Shown one piece after another: positions 1 to 8,967 of a stretch of 46,993 bases of DNA. The stretch is taken from positions 2,571,015 through 2,618,007 of the forward strand of contig CP070735.1 in assembly GCA_020347625.1 (NCBI GenBank). Reading direction: 5' to 3'. The stretch is from Deltaproteobacteria bacterium. Lineage in GTDB: Bacteria > Desulfobacterota > Syntrophobacteria > BM002. Position 1 is the stretch's first letter; each line of letters begins with the position of its first letter. A model generated the notes under the pieces. That model made no database searches, was not told the origin of the DNA, and was given only the letters and a program-made list of their open reading frames with translations. Made by a program: the position numbers and the translations under genes.

Positions 1-590
1 TGCTGAAAAACGTGGGCGTCAGTTTGCAGGATGCGGCAAAGAAGTTTTTCTTGATTAAGAAGCCCTTCAGCCTGAAAAGTGACGACAAAAACATCAGTGT
101 TTTTCCTTGCCGGGAGCTTAAAATTACTTATGTCATCGATTTTGACCATCCCCTGCTCGCCAAGCAGACTTACGTGTTGCGCTTTTCCGGTTCTGCCTTT
201 ATGAAGGAAATTAGCCGAGCTCGTACCTTCGGGTTCCTCAAGGACGTCGAAACCTTAAAAAGCAATGGCTTTGCTCAAGGTGGTTCTCTTGATAATGCTA
301 TCGTCCTGGATGATTTTCGGGTTTTGAACTCTGACGGTCTTCGCTATGAGGACGAATTCGTCCGCCACAAAATACTTGACTTGATTGGTGATCTCCATCT
401 ACTGGGAATGCCAATTATTGGACACTTTGTCATCCATAAGTCTGGACATGCTCTCAATCACATCTTTCTCACCCAGCTGCGCAAAAAGAGGAAATGTTGG
501 AAAGTGGTCAGATTTCCCGATCAATACGCTTGCGCTGCCCGCCAGATCTCAGTGCCAACCTTTGCCTTTCCCCAGCCGGCCAATGTCTGA
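1..590 (+). CDS. lpxC: UDP-3-O-acyl-N-acetylglucosamine deacetylase, C-terminal part
   Basis: Partial gene: the frame is open to the left edge (first full codon at 3), so the N-terminal domain lies outside the window. LpxC is the zinc deacetylase that commits UDP-acyl-GlcNAc to lipid A synthesis in the cytoplasm. Visible hallmarks are the GGSLDNA loop, the EDEFVRHKILDLIGD segment carrying the zinc-binding His and Asp plus the partner Asp, and KSGHALN with the catalytic-loop His. The tail aligns with the short C-terminal strand of other LpxC proteins, so the stop at 588-590 looks natural. It implies a Gram-negative outer membrane. About 100 bp separate it from the next gene on the same strand. 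Confidence 0.95.
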   Translation, partial: LKNVGVSLQDAAKKFFLIKKPFSLKSDDKNISVFPCRELKITYVIDFDHPLLAKQTYVLRFSGSAFMKEISRARTFGFLKDVETLKSNGFAQGGSLDNAIVLDDFRVLNSDGLRYEDEFVRHKILDLIGDLHLLGMPIIGHFVIHKSGHALNHIFLTQLRKKRKCWKVVRFPDQYACAARQISVPTFAFPQPANV

Positions 591-693
591 GCGTCTCCCA
601 TCCCCCGAAAGCCCTTGCAATTTGGCTTTCTTTCCGTTAATATTCCGGCCTGATTTAAAAAAAACCTGGTAGCAGACACAACGGTGGCTGATT

Positions 694-1272
694 ATGTCCA
701 CATTCCGGCGCTCTTTAAGTCCGGTTGCGCTATTTCTTCTTTTCTGTCTCATATTCCTATCGCCTTCTCCTCTCCAGGCCGCCGAGGCCACCCTTGCGAA
801 TATCATTGTCACTAACACCCAGGACGATCTTCTTGTTTTTTTTGAAATCAAAGGCAGTTTCACCCGAGAAATGGAAGAGGCTATACTCAACGGCATTCCC
901 ACAACCTTCAACATCTTCATTAGACTTTACAGAAGCCGGACGCTTTGGCTGGACGCTTCTATCTCCGACATCAAACTCGAGCACAATATCAAATACGACA
1001 GCTTGAAAAACGAATTTCGGGTCAGACGTTCAGAGGAAAACTATAAAGAGTTGATCTTCAAGGACTTTGAAGAAGCTAAGAAGGCCATGGCAGAAATTAG
1101 AAACATACAAGTTGTACCACTGAGTGAACTTCGCGCCCGCAGCAGATACCAACTGCGCGTCAAGGCTGAACTGGAAAAAGTTCAGTTACCTCTGTACCTC
1201 CACTACGTCCTTTTCTTCGTTTCACTTTGGGACTTTGAGACGGACTGGTACACGGTTGACTTTACGTATTAA
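694..1272 (+). CDS. DUF4390 exported protein, partner gene of the sensor kinase
   Basis: 192 residues. The N-terminus has a basic start followed by a hydrophobic stretch and an SPLQAAEA-type cleavage region (about residues 8-29), so it is probably exported or membrane-anchored. The rest is a beta-rich, charged domain of the DUF4390 type (for example a FFEIKGSFTREMEEAI segment, WLDASISDI and a C-terminal WDFETDWYTVDF). DUF4390 genes typically sit directly before an NtrY-like kinase, as here. Biochemical function is unknown; a periplasmic role in signal input to the downstream kinase is inference from the conserved order. Confidence 0.8.
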   Translation: MSTFRRSLSPVALFLLFCLIFLSPSPLQAAEATLANIIVTNTQDDLLVFFEIKGSFTREMEEAILNGIPTTFNIFIRLYRSRTLWLDASISDIKLEHNIKYDSLKNEFRVRRSEENYKELIFKDFEEAKKAMAEIRNIQVVPLSELRARSRYQLRVKAELEKVQLPLYLHYVLFFVSLWDFETDWYTVDFTY

Positions 1273-1370
1273 AAAAGATTTTAATATCTACTAAAAGCTT
1301 ATTTGGCTTAAGCTTACAGCCCCTCGATTGCGGGGCGAGAGACCAATCCAATTGTCTGAGTTGGCAAACA

Positions 1371-3635
1371 ATGGCTTCGGCACAACAACCTGATCGTAAG
1401 AATAAGATCAAACGGAGAAGACGGGAGCGGGTGATCATCATGGTCACCCTGCCACTTATCGTCCTGTTGACCTATGTGGAAACCCACTTTCTTCAATTCG
1501 GCAGCAAGCTACCTATGGGCAGCAACGTTTTAATTTTTGCCCTGATGAATATAAACGTCATCCTTCTACTGCTTCTGCTCTACCTGGTCGTCCGTAATGT
1601 GGTCAAACTCATATTCGAGCGTAAGCGAAACATTTTTGGACATCGGCTGCGTACGAAACTGGTGCTCACCTTTATCGCCCTTTCTCTGGTACCCACTATA
1701 ATTCTCTTCGGGTTAGCCACCCGGTTTATCACCACCAGTATGGAATACTGGTACAACATTCAAGTAGAACAGTCTCTGAAGAGATCACTCGAGGTGGCGC
1801 AGTCTTTCTATCAGAAGGCCATCAACTCAGGCTTTGTGGTCAACAACCAACTCAGTGAATTGATCTCCAGACACGACATGCTCAGCAAAGTCAAGCGGAA
1901 GCAGCTGGCGGAGCTAGCTCAGGAAGCGCGTCGTGCTCATAACCTTTATAATATCTCTGTCTATTCTCCAAATCTCCAGCTTTTGGCCTTAGATCCGCAA
2001 ACCGAATTACATCCCGTCGTTGTCGACAAGCCCATGAGGGGTGTGATAAGGGAGGTGATTTCAGAACGCGAACCCTTGAATCACATTGCGCCCACCTCTG
2101 CGGGTGATATGGTCTGGACCGTAAGCCCCATTATCGCATCAGCCGACACCAAGAAGATTGCAGGTCTTTTGATCACCGGGCAATTATTGCCCAAGGATCT
2201 TCTTACCGACATGGCCGAGATCACCAGGGGATTTGAAAACTATCAACAGATGAAAATGCTCAAGAAGCCAGTCAAGATCAGTCACCTCATCGTACTTTCC
2301 ATTGTTACCCTACTAATTCTGTTTTTCGCCTCCTGGTTTGGCTTCTACCTGGCTAAGAGCATTACCGTGCCTATTCAAGAACTGGCTGAAGGCACCAAAC
2401 GTATTGCTCATGGAGACCTTGATGTCCATGTTGACCAGGATTCCGATGATGAGATTGGCAGTTTGGTCAACTCATTCAACCGCATGACCCTTGATTTGCA
2501 GTCCAGCAAGGCGGCTTTGGAAAAAAGCAACCTGGAACTGAAACTCAGCAGTGAAGAGATCGAGCGAAGACGACGCTACATGGAAATTGTTCTGCGAAAC
2601 GTGGCCGCTGGAGTGGTTTCAGTGGACGCTGAGGGCCTCATCCGCACCATCAATAAGTCAGCGGAATCCATCTTTGGTCTTAAAGCGGAAGATGTGTTGA
2701 AACGTCACTACTCTGAGGTCCTTCAGACCAACCACATGGAGATAGCCAGCAAATTCATCGAAATGCATAAAATAAGCAAGCAAGGAACCATGCAACGGCA
2801 AGTTCGCTCCTTGATTGGTAACCGGTTGATCACTCTCTTGGTCACGGTTTCTATCCTTCACGATGAGGAAGGGCAATATCTAGGCATCGTGGTGGTGTTT
2901 GACGATCTCACCGAACTGGAAAAGGCGCAAAGGATGGCAGCATGGAGAGAGGTGGCGAGACGGATCGCCCATGAAATAAAAAATCCCTTAACTCCCATTC
3001 AGCTGTCAGCCCAGCGATTGCGACGAAAGTATCTCCAAAGCTTCACCAAAGACGGAAAGATATTCGATGAGTGCACCAGCACCATTGTCAATCAGGTGGA
3101 CGAACTCAAGCTGCTGGTAAATGAGTTTTCCAACTTTGCTCGAATGCCCGCTGCCAACCCTTCACCCAACGACCTGCCGGAGATAGTTCAGGAAACCATA
3201 TCCCTTTTCCGCGAAAGCCACCCTTCCACCAGTTTCACTTTCGAACAACATAACCCCCTTCCCCTGCTTGACCTTGACCGCGAGCAGATGAAACGCGTCA
3301 TGATCAATCTGCTGGATAACGCAGTAGATGCAGTGGATGGCAATGGTGAAATTCGGGTAAGTGTATCCTTTGACGAGATCTTAAAAATTGCCCGTCTTGA
3401 AATTTCCGACAACGGCCCAGGCATCTCTGCCAAAGACAAGATAGGTATGTTTGAACCATATTTTTCTACTAAAGAGAAAGGTACCGGGCTTGGCCTCGTC
3501 ATTGTGAGCAATATCATTGCAGACCACCATGGCTTCATTCGTGTTCGAGACAATCAGCCGCATGGAACCACTATCGTTATCGAACTGCCTGGAGGTAGTC
3601 GCGTCGCCGCCGAGCCCGTGACAGAACTGGTTTGA
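1371..3635 (+). CDS. ntrY: NtrY-type membrane sensor histidine kinase
   Basis: 754 residues, normal for NtrY-like kinases. In order: basic N-terminus, three closely spaced TM helices (about 21-43, 52-75, 95-118), a sensory domain of about 180 residues, TM4 (303-327), HAMP (328-380), PAS (about 403-515), HisKA with the AHEIKNPLTP phospho-acceptor (His534), and HATPase_c with N box (NLLDNAVDA), G1 (DNGPGI) and G2 (GTGLGL). It should autophosphorylate and pass phosphate to the response regulator that follows. A clear Shine-Dalgarno is not visible before the ATG. The stimulus is unknown; nitrogen control is only the family prototype and is not shown here. Confidence 0.9.
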   Translation: MASAQQPDRKNKIKRRRRERVIIMVTLPLIVLLTYVETHFLQFGSKLPMGSNVLIFALMNINVILLLLLLYLVVRNVVKLIFERKRNIFGHRLRTKLVLTFIALSLVPTIILFGLATRFITTSMEYWYNIQVEQSLKRSLEVAQSFYQKAINSGFVVNNQLSELISRHDMLSKVKRKQLAELAQEARRAHNLYNISVYSPNLQLLALDPQTELHPVVVDKPMRGVIREVISEREPLNHIAPTSAGDMVWTVSPIIASADTKKIAGLLITGQLLPKDLLTDMAEITRGFENYQQMKMLKKPVKISHLIVLSIVTLLILFFASWFGFYLAKSITVPIQELAEGTKRIAHGDLDVHVDQDSDDEIGSLVNSFNRMTLDLQSSKAALEKSNLELKLSSEEIERRRRYMEIVLRNVAAGVVSVDAEGLIRTINKSAESIFGLKAEDVLKRHYSEVLQTNHMEIASKFIEMHKISKQGTMQRQVRSLIGNRLITLLVTVSILHDEEGQYLGIVVVFDDLTELEKAQRMAAWREVARRIAHEIKNPLTPIQLSAQRLRRKYLQSFTKDGKIFDECTSTIVNQVDELKLLVNEFSNFARMPAANPSPNDLPEIVQETISLFRESHPSTSFTFEQHNPLPLLDLDREQMKRVMINLLDNAVDAVDGNGEIRVSVSFDEILKIARLEISDNGPGISAKDKIGMFEPYFSTKEKGTGLGLVIVSNIIADHHGFIRVRDNQPHGTTIVIELPGGSRVAAEPVTELV

Positions 3636-3660
3636 TCGTAGCCTCCCCTGGGACGCAGTT

Positions 3661-3780
3661 GATACTTGATACTGGATGCTCGATAATGGATACTGTACTC
3701 TAGATTGAAATATGACGTGATCGACAAGCTATCGATTACATCCAGAATTTAGAAGCCATTAACTAGCATCTAGAAACGAG
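3661..3780. repeat. Period-7 tandem repeat with complementary arm
   Basis: Between ntrY and ntrX. Five consecutive 7-mers fit GATNNTN from 3661 to 3695. Further on (about 3740-3780) 7-mers of the type CATCNAG, the complement of the same motif, form a degenerate second arm. Non-coding. Same architecture as in other gaps of this window. Confidence 0.7.
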
Positions 3781-3788
3781 AATTTGTT

Positions 3789-5159
3789 ATGACCAAAACA
3801 ATCATGATTGTTGATGACGAACCGAGCATACGCACGTCTTTAGAAGGGGTGTTGGAAGACGAGGGCTATAAGGCAATTGCGGCAAGCAGTGGCGAGGAAG
3901 CCCTGAAAATTATGGAAGAAGAGGTGCCCGATCTGGTTTTCCTCGATATTTGGATGCCCGGAATCGATGGCATAGAGACTCTCAAACGCATGCGCGAGCT
4001 TTACCCGGGGTTGCAGGTGATCATGATATCTGGCCACGGCACCATCGAGACAGCAGTAAGTGCCACCAAATTGGGAGCCTTTGACTTCATTGAAAAGCCC
4101 CTCTCGCTGGAGAAAACCTTACTCACCGTCAAGAATGCCTTTAATTATCGACGGCTCAAAGATGAAAATATCATCTTGCGCCAGCAAGCAAAGGGCCAAT
4201 ACAAACTCACGGGTAAAGGTCCGGCCATCCGCCAACTTCAAGAAACCATAGAGCGAGTTGCACCCACCCAGGCTACGGTACTCATTACTGGCGAAAACGG
4301 CACCGGCAAAGAACTGGTGGCCAGGGCTATCCACCATCTCAGCCCTAGAAATACCCGTCCACTGGTTGAAGTAAACTGCGCCGCGATTCCGGAGGATCTC
4401 ATCGAAAGCGAGCTTTTCGGACACGAACGAGGCGCTTTCACCGGGGCAAACGAGCGGCGCCGCGGCCGTTTTGATATGGCCAATAATGGCACGCTTTTTC
4501 TTGATGAAATCGGCGACATGAGTTTAAAAACCCAGGCCAAGATCCTTCGTATTCTGGAAGAACAACGCTTCGAGCGCGTAGGAGGAACCAAGACCTTCCA
4601 AGTTGATGTTCGGATCATCGCCGCCACCAACAAGGATCTGAAGCAGGAGATCGAGGAGGGGTGGTTTCGGGAAGATCTCTACTACCGCCTCAATGTTATT
4701 CCACTGCAGGTTCCGCCCCTTCGAGAGCGTACCGAGGATATTCCCTCACTGGTGGAAGATTTTCTGGAGGAATTTGCTCGAGAAAGCAGCATTGCCAAAA
4801 AAAGTGTTGCCGATGACGTTATCTCGGTTTTGCAGCGGCAACCATGGCCCGGCAATGTTAGGGAGCTGAAAAATTTTATCGAGCGGTTGGTGATTTTGGT
4901 ATCAGATGAGGTAATCGAACTTCAGCATCTCCCCGCCTCATTCCTCGAGTCTTACGACCCGGTAACGGCAATCAACGTTCTGGATCAAGCCAATTTTAAG
5001 GAGGCCAAAATCCAGTTCGAAAAAGAATACTTGCGCAAGAAACTGGCGGAATATAACTGGAATATTTCGAAAACTGCCGGGGCTATCGGCATCGAGAGGA
5101 GTCACTTGCACCGCAAACTCAAGGCTTACGGGATAGAACAAAAGAAAGAGAGGGGATGA
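3789..5159 (+). CDS. ntrX: NtrX-type sigma-54-dependent response regulator
   Basis: 456 residues with the standard NtrC/NtrX layout. Receiver domain 1-120 with the acidic pocket (VDDE) and phospho-acceptor Asp53 in VFLDIWMP; AAA+ domain about 140-370 with Walker A GENGTGKE (168-175), the sigma-54-contacting GAFTGA loop (about 215-220) and the ATNKDL sensor region; Fis-type helix-turn-helix at the C-terminus (SKTAGAIGIERSHLHRKL). It should activate sigma-54 promoters when phosphorylated by the upstream kinase. It lies 153 bp after ntrY with a repeat array between them. Its targets are not evident: I found no convincing -24/-12 promoter here. Confidence 0.92.
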   Translation: MTKTIMIVDDEPSIRTSLEGVLEDEGYKAIAASSGEEALKIMEEEVPDLVFLDIWMPGIDGIETLKRMRELYPGLQVIMISGHGTIETAVSATKLGAFDFIEKPLSLEKTLLTVKNAFNYRRLKDENIILRQQAKGQYKLTGKGPAIRQLQETIERVAPTQATVLITGENGTGKELVARAIHHLSPRNTRPLVEVNCAAIPEDLIESELFGHERGAFTGANERRRGRFDMANNGTLFLDEIGDMSLKTQAKILRILEEQRFERVGGTKTFQVDVRIIAATNKDLKQEIEEGWFREDLYYRLNVIPLQVPPLRERTEDIPSLVEDFLEEFARESSIAKKSVADDVISVLQRQPWPGNVRELKNFIERLVILVSDEVIELQHLPASFLESYDPVTAINVLDQANFKEAKIQFEKEYLRKKLAEYNWNISKTAGAIGIERSHLHRKLKAYGIEQKKERG

Positions 5160-5185
5160 TCGAACGTTGTACCCACAGAGTCCCC

Positions 5186-6550
5186 TCACTGATACCTCTG
5201 CTTCTCTTCTTCGATCACATCTATCAGATCGTACATAATTCTGGGCAGCTTCATGTTGACCCTATCCCATGAAACCGTGTGGGGCGTCTCATAAAGCTGG
5301 TCCCTCATCTTCAACCCAGCCTGTCCTATCGCATTGGTAAGTCCACTATCTAGAAAAGGCTTAAATTCCTCGTTGGCTACAACGAAGCTGAGAAAACGAT
5401 CGGTCAAGCGGTAAGGCGAAATGAGGAGATCTCCGGCGAAAAGGATGGCATCTTTGAAGATGGCGCGGACTATAGTTTCTTCTTGATTGCGGTCATACTT
5501 GAGCCCTGAGAAGGCAGCGTTGTCTGCGTACATTTTGATTAGACTATCTGCCACATCCAGATATGTGAGGGTAAGATCACGGATGAAATAATCAGATATC
5601 TCCAACCCTTCTTCGATAACCAGGGCGTTCAGCAGTGTGGTTACAATGTCGACACCCATTTTATGGAGGCCGCGGCTGCTGTCGTCCTCTGATATGGATT
5701 GATGCTTGTGATCATAGGGGCCATCTAAGATCTCAACCTGGGCAATGGTGCTTGCTTTGCGGTAGACTTCGATGAGGGTGAATATCTCGACGCCCCAGTT
5801 GGTCGCAAAGTGCATCCGCCGCAGCAGACTGTTTTCGAAAGCTACTTCGCCGGATAGTTGGTAGTGGAAGTTCAAGAGAAAATCAACAATCCTTAAGACC
5901 CTGTCCTCCTGGGTGTCGGTGAATTTTCTCTTCAGCGCAATCAGAAGAGGGTCAAGCAGCAACCGCTTGGCCCGGCCGTAAAGCTGTTTGTCCTTGACTC
6001 TCGCGTAAAATCCCTTTGAGAACTGGTAGTTCAGAACCACTACCGGAAAAAAAAGCCGATCGATCAACTTACGATTGAACGTCCGAATGTCGGCGTCAAC
6101 CACCCCGATGCACTGAGCCCCCAAAGCCAACGCAATTCCGAAAGACAGAAACATGTTCCTGCCCTTGCCTGGCTCCTCGAGTCCAAATCCCGCCAGTGAG
6201 AGTTGTTCATAGATGGAACTGAAACCAGCACCATTGTTATGCTGAATAAGAAAGTTGTTCAGGCCATATGATTTGAAAATACCTGCCAGCTCACGTGCCT
6301 CTTCGTCTGTGGCTTGGTCCAGACCGAAAATGATATGGGAGAGGTATTTTATATCCTTGAGATGCTTCACGATGTTCCTGAAAACCGGGAGGTTCTCCTC
6401 CTCAGTGAATTCAGTTGCGAGCAAGGGGACCACGAGCACAGCCTTCTTCCATTTGGAGTGAAAGCGAAGCTGCGTTTTCATATCTTCCGGATGCGGACCC
6501 AAGACATGGAAGGCGGTGACTTTTGTGTGTTTCTGTGCAAAAGACGACAT
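5186..6550 (-). CDS. GT81-like glycosyltransferase, glucosyl-3-phosphoglycerate synthase type
   Basis: 454 residues. A GT-A-type core is visible: GKGRNMF followed by GVVDADIRTF (DxD metal site, about residue 150), then a SKGFYAR block and NWGVEIFTLIEVY, which resemble the matching blocks of mycobacterial GpgS (VKSFY, GYGVEIGLLID). A DHKHQS segment corresponds to the His-containing region near the GpgS active site. GpgS joins glucose from an NDP donor to 3-phosphoglycerate, the first step to glucosylglycerate. The protein is longer than GpgS by a helical C-terminal extension. Start ATG at 6550 follows AGGGGG. It converges with ntrX (26 bp gap). Substrate is inferred; mannosyl- or other GT81 activity is possible. 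Confidence 0.7.
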   Translation of the reverse strand: MSSFAQKHTKVTAFHVLGPHPEDMKTQLRFHSKWKKAVLVVPLLATEFTEEENLPVFRNIVKHLKDIKYLSHIIFGLDQATDEEARELAGIFKSYGLNNFLIQHNNGAGFSSIYEQLSLAGFGLEEPGKGRNMFLSFGIALALGAQCIGVVDADIRTFNRKLIDRLFFPVVVLNYQFSKGFYARVKDKQLYGRAKRLLLDPLLIALKRKFTDTQEDRVLRIVDFLLNFHYQLSGEVAFENSLLRRMHFATNWGVEIFTLIEVYRKASTIAQVEILDGPYDHKHQSISEDDSSRGLHKMGVDIVTTLLNALVIEEGLEISDYFIRDLTLTYLDVADSLIKMYADNAAFSGLKYDRNQEETIVRAIFKDAILFAGDLLISPYRLTDRFLSFVVANEEFKPFLDSGLTNAIGQAGLKMRDQLYETPHTVSWDRVNMKLPRIMYDLIDVIEEEKQRYQ

Positions 6551-6848
6551 TCTGTACCCCCTGTAACAAATTTTTATTAGGTAAATATTATCTTGTCAGC
6601 TTACTAAATTAGCAGCCGCTGCACAACTCTGAGTCTCAATTTGGGTCCGAAAGGAAGTAATAGAGATTTTCGCTGTTGAATTAGAGGTTGTCCGTAGTCC
6701 GTGGTCCGTTGCAGCTCACTTCGTTCGCAGCATGGCGTCCGGGTAAACGGTAAAAGCTGAACAGTAAACGGATCTATTCTGTAATTGTCCTCCGGCCACC
6801 GCCAATCGTCTTCCTCAATGCTCCAAGCTCTATGCCCTATGCCCCATG
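6551..6848. repeat. Gene-free spacer filled with three different period-7 arrays
   Basis: No credible gene. Holds three period-7 arrays: TCCGTNG (6691-6711), GTAAANG-like (6743-6770) and ATGCYCY (6818-6852). The last runs over the stop codon of the following minus-strand gene. The first 90 bp (6551-6640) are AT-rich and probably carry the promoter of something upstream, but no clear promoter is visible. Confidence 0.7.
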
Positions 6849-8111
6849 CTAAATTTCAATTCCAAAAAAGTTGGCAATCAAAAAAGCCAATCGTTTCCGT
6901 AACACGGAATATGAGTAGTGCCTGGTCGCTATCTGATAGTTGTGGTTGACCATGCGGTCTCGACGCTCTGGTGCCTCCAGTACCTCGCGTACCTGCTTTA
7001 CCACCCGGTCTGTAATGAAACCATCCATGACGATCAGATCAAAGCCTTGAGGTTCGATGTCACGAACGAAGACCTCGTAACGGTTGATTAGAATGGGTTT
7101 GCGAAAATAGACTGCTTCCAGAAAGGCGTTCCCGAATCCCTCATATAGGCTGGTGTAAGTGACGAAGTCGGCGTGGGGGTAGACATCCCAGAGGGGGTAT
7201 AGCTTCTCCCCTTTCTCGTTGACACCTCTGGTTTCTCCTATATGACAGGAGACCAGCCGGAGATCCACACCGTGATCTCGCGCGTGATATTCGACGTAAT
7301 CGGCGTAGTCATACCCCTCATCCCCGGCCTCATGGGAGATGACCAGTTTATACTTCGAATCTTCGAGCTGGCTCACCAATTCTATGGCGTGCTCAATGCC
7401 TTTGCGTTGCACGATCCTCGTTGGTTGAAGGATCAGGACGTCATCCTCCTCTAGACCGATTTCCTGCCGGAAATTCTTACTGTACTCGAGATCCAGTTGT
7501 GGTGGCTGCTCAAAATCCAGCACATTTGGAATGACGGTAGCTGAGATTCCGGTGCGTAGCGCCAGTTCTTCCTGAGCCAGACTACTGATAACCACATGCT
7601 GGATGCTTGGGAGCTTTGGGGGAAAAGCCATTTGAAGAAAATCCTGCACCGCATTTAACGAGAAGCGAAGCCTTTCCCAAGCAAAATCATGGTGATGCGC
7701 AATGGTGGGTATGCCGGTTTCAGCAATCAATTCGGTGAGTGCCAGTCCAAGAGGGATGTGCATCGGTATACTGAGAACATTTTGGGGCACAACGATATCA
7801 ATCTTGAATTTTTCAATGAACTCGTAAAGCTTGCCCTTGAGATAGTTCCGCATAGCATGTATGTGGCCGCTGATCTCTGAGGTCCGGTGTTTGGTTCCGA
7901 ACACGTGCTGGTTGATCCACCGGACTTCCTCATGGTCAAAAAATGCCTCCTCCACCAGCATGCTTGCCTTGGGATCGCGGTCCAGTTCACCGGCAAACCA
8001 GTAGGAAACGTGCTGCCGATCCCAGAGAAGCTGGGCCCACTTGGCCGCCTCCAGAGATACGCCGTCCGTACCTGCGAATCTTGTGGATATGAAACCAATG
8101 TTCTTGCCCAT
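6849..8111 (-). CDS. GT4-family glycosyltransferase (copy A)
   Basis: 420 residues from ATG 8111, chosen over an upstream start because GTGAGG precedes it and because the paralogue at 10821 starts with the same MGKNIGF. GT-B fold: N-terminal [18 protein letters not shown] nucleotide-fold entry, C-terminal [14 protein letters not shown] and the donor-binding [13 protein letters not shown] motif with its two Glu. Retaining GT4 enzymes use NDP-sugars in the cytoplasm. It is the last gene of a minus-strand unit, 10 bp after the HAD gene. Neighbouring GpgS-like and manC-type genes suggest a GDP-mannose or NDP-glucose transferase of compatible-solute synthesis; this is inference. Confidence 0.8.
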   Translation of the reverse strand: MGKNIGFISTRFAGTDGVSLEAAKWAQLLWDRQHVSYWFAGELDRDPKASMLVEEAFFDHEEVRWINQHVFGTKHRTSEISGHIHAMRNYLKGKLYEFIEKFKIDIVVPQNVLSIPMHIPLGLALTELIAETGIPTIAHHHDFAWERLRFSLNAVQDFLQMAFPPKLPSIQHVVISSLAQEELALRTGISATVIPNVLDFEQPPQLDLEYSKNFRQEIGLEEDDVLILQPTRIVQRKGIEHAIELVSQLEDSKYKLVISHEAGDEGYDYADYVEYHARDHGVDLRLVSCHIGETRGVNEKGEKLYPLWDVYPHADFVTYTSLYEGFGNAFLEAVYFRKPILINRYEVFVRDIEPQGFDLIVMDGFITDRVVKQVREVLEAPERRDRMVNHNYQIATRHYSYSVLRKRLAFLIANFFGIEI

Positions 8112-8121
8112 ACCAATTGCC

Positions 8122-8967
8122 TCACTGACCACATACAGCAACTAGGGACTCGTAGTCTGTAATCACTGCATTTGTAGGTTCACCACTTCCCAACCGCACG
8201 CTCTGCTCGTTTCCATAAAAGAGCACTGCCTGCAAGCCATGTGCCTGAGCTGGTAAGATGTCATTTTCACAATCATTTCCAACCACTAAGACCTCCTCAG
8301 GCTTGAGGTTGAAATGTAGGACTGTTGTTCTGACCAGTCGAAAGAAGTATGGTGATGGCTTGGAGAAACCGAGCCGAAAAGACAGGAAGGTAAGGGCTGG
8401 CTCAAAGAACTCTTCAGGGTCGAGGGCCAGGGTCGCACCCAGAATGGGCATGGTGTAGAATTGCGAATTGGACACAATACCCAGCCGTATCCCTCCTTTC
8501 CCGAGTTCTCTCAAGGCATCAGCCACACCAGAAAAAGCTCTAACCGGATTTGCCAGCATCTCACGGTAGGCGGCGACCATTCGGGGCTGACTGACGGCGA
8601 GATCCCCACCCACCCTGGTAATCATTTCAGCCCAGATGTGATCCACCTGAACCTCCGCTGGAGTAATGCCCTTCTCCTCCAGCTCCCTGTGTTCTGAACC
8701 AATGGTTTCAAAAAACCATTCATGCCATTTGATCCCAACCTCCTGTGAAAACCCAAAACGTTCAGCTGTTGCAACAAAGCTGTCCACACTGGAAGCTAGC
8801 CGCGCCTGATCGGTTAGATCACCTACAAGAGGACAGACAAGAGTACCGTAGACATCAAACAAGATGACCTTGGGAGTTGGCTCCAACACAGGAAGAGCAG
8901 TGGTTGGTACGGTCGGTGCGGGTTCAGGCACTTGAAACTCTTGTAAGATTGAAAGCCATTTATCCAT
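8122..8967 (-). CDS. HAD-superfamily hydrolase with a dehalogenase-type DxY motif
   Basis: 281 residues from ATG 8967, which overlaps the stop of the preceding gene (TAATG) and has GGGAGG seven bases upstream. HAD motifs: I FDVYGTLV (Asp38 nucleophile), II IVSNS, III GFSKPSP (Lys), [14 protein letters not shown]. The second position of motif I, normally Asp in phosphatases, is Tyr (DVYGT), as in haloacid dehalogenases. The expected job in this island would be a sugar-phosphoglycerate phosphatase, but the missing general-acid Asp argues against ordinary phosphatase chemistry. A Pro/Thr-rich N-terminal tail of about 30 residues precedes the fold. Class is secure; substrate is unknown. Confidence 0.8.
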   Translation of the reverse strand: MDKWLSILQEFQVPEPAPTVPTTALPVLEPTPKVILFDVYGTLVCPLVGDLTDQARLASSVDSFVATAERFGFSQEVGIKWHEWFFETIGSEHRELEEKGITPAEVQVDHIWAEMITRVGGDLAVSQPRMVAAYREMLANPVRAFSGVADALRELGKGGIRLGIVSNSQFYTMPILGATLALDPEEFFEPALTFLSFRLGFSKPSPYFFRLVRTTVLHFNLKPEEVLVVGNDCENDILPAQAHGLQAVLFYGNEQSVRLGSGEPTNAVITDYESLVAVCGQ

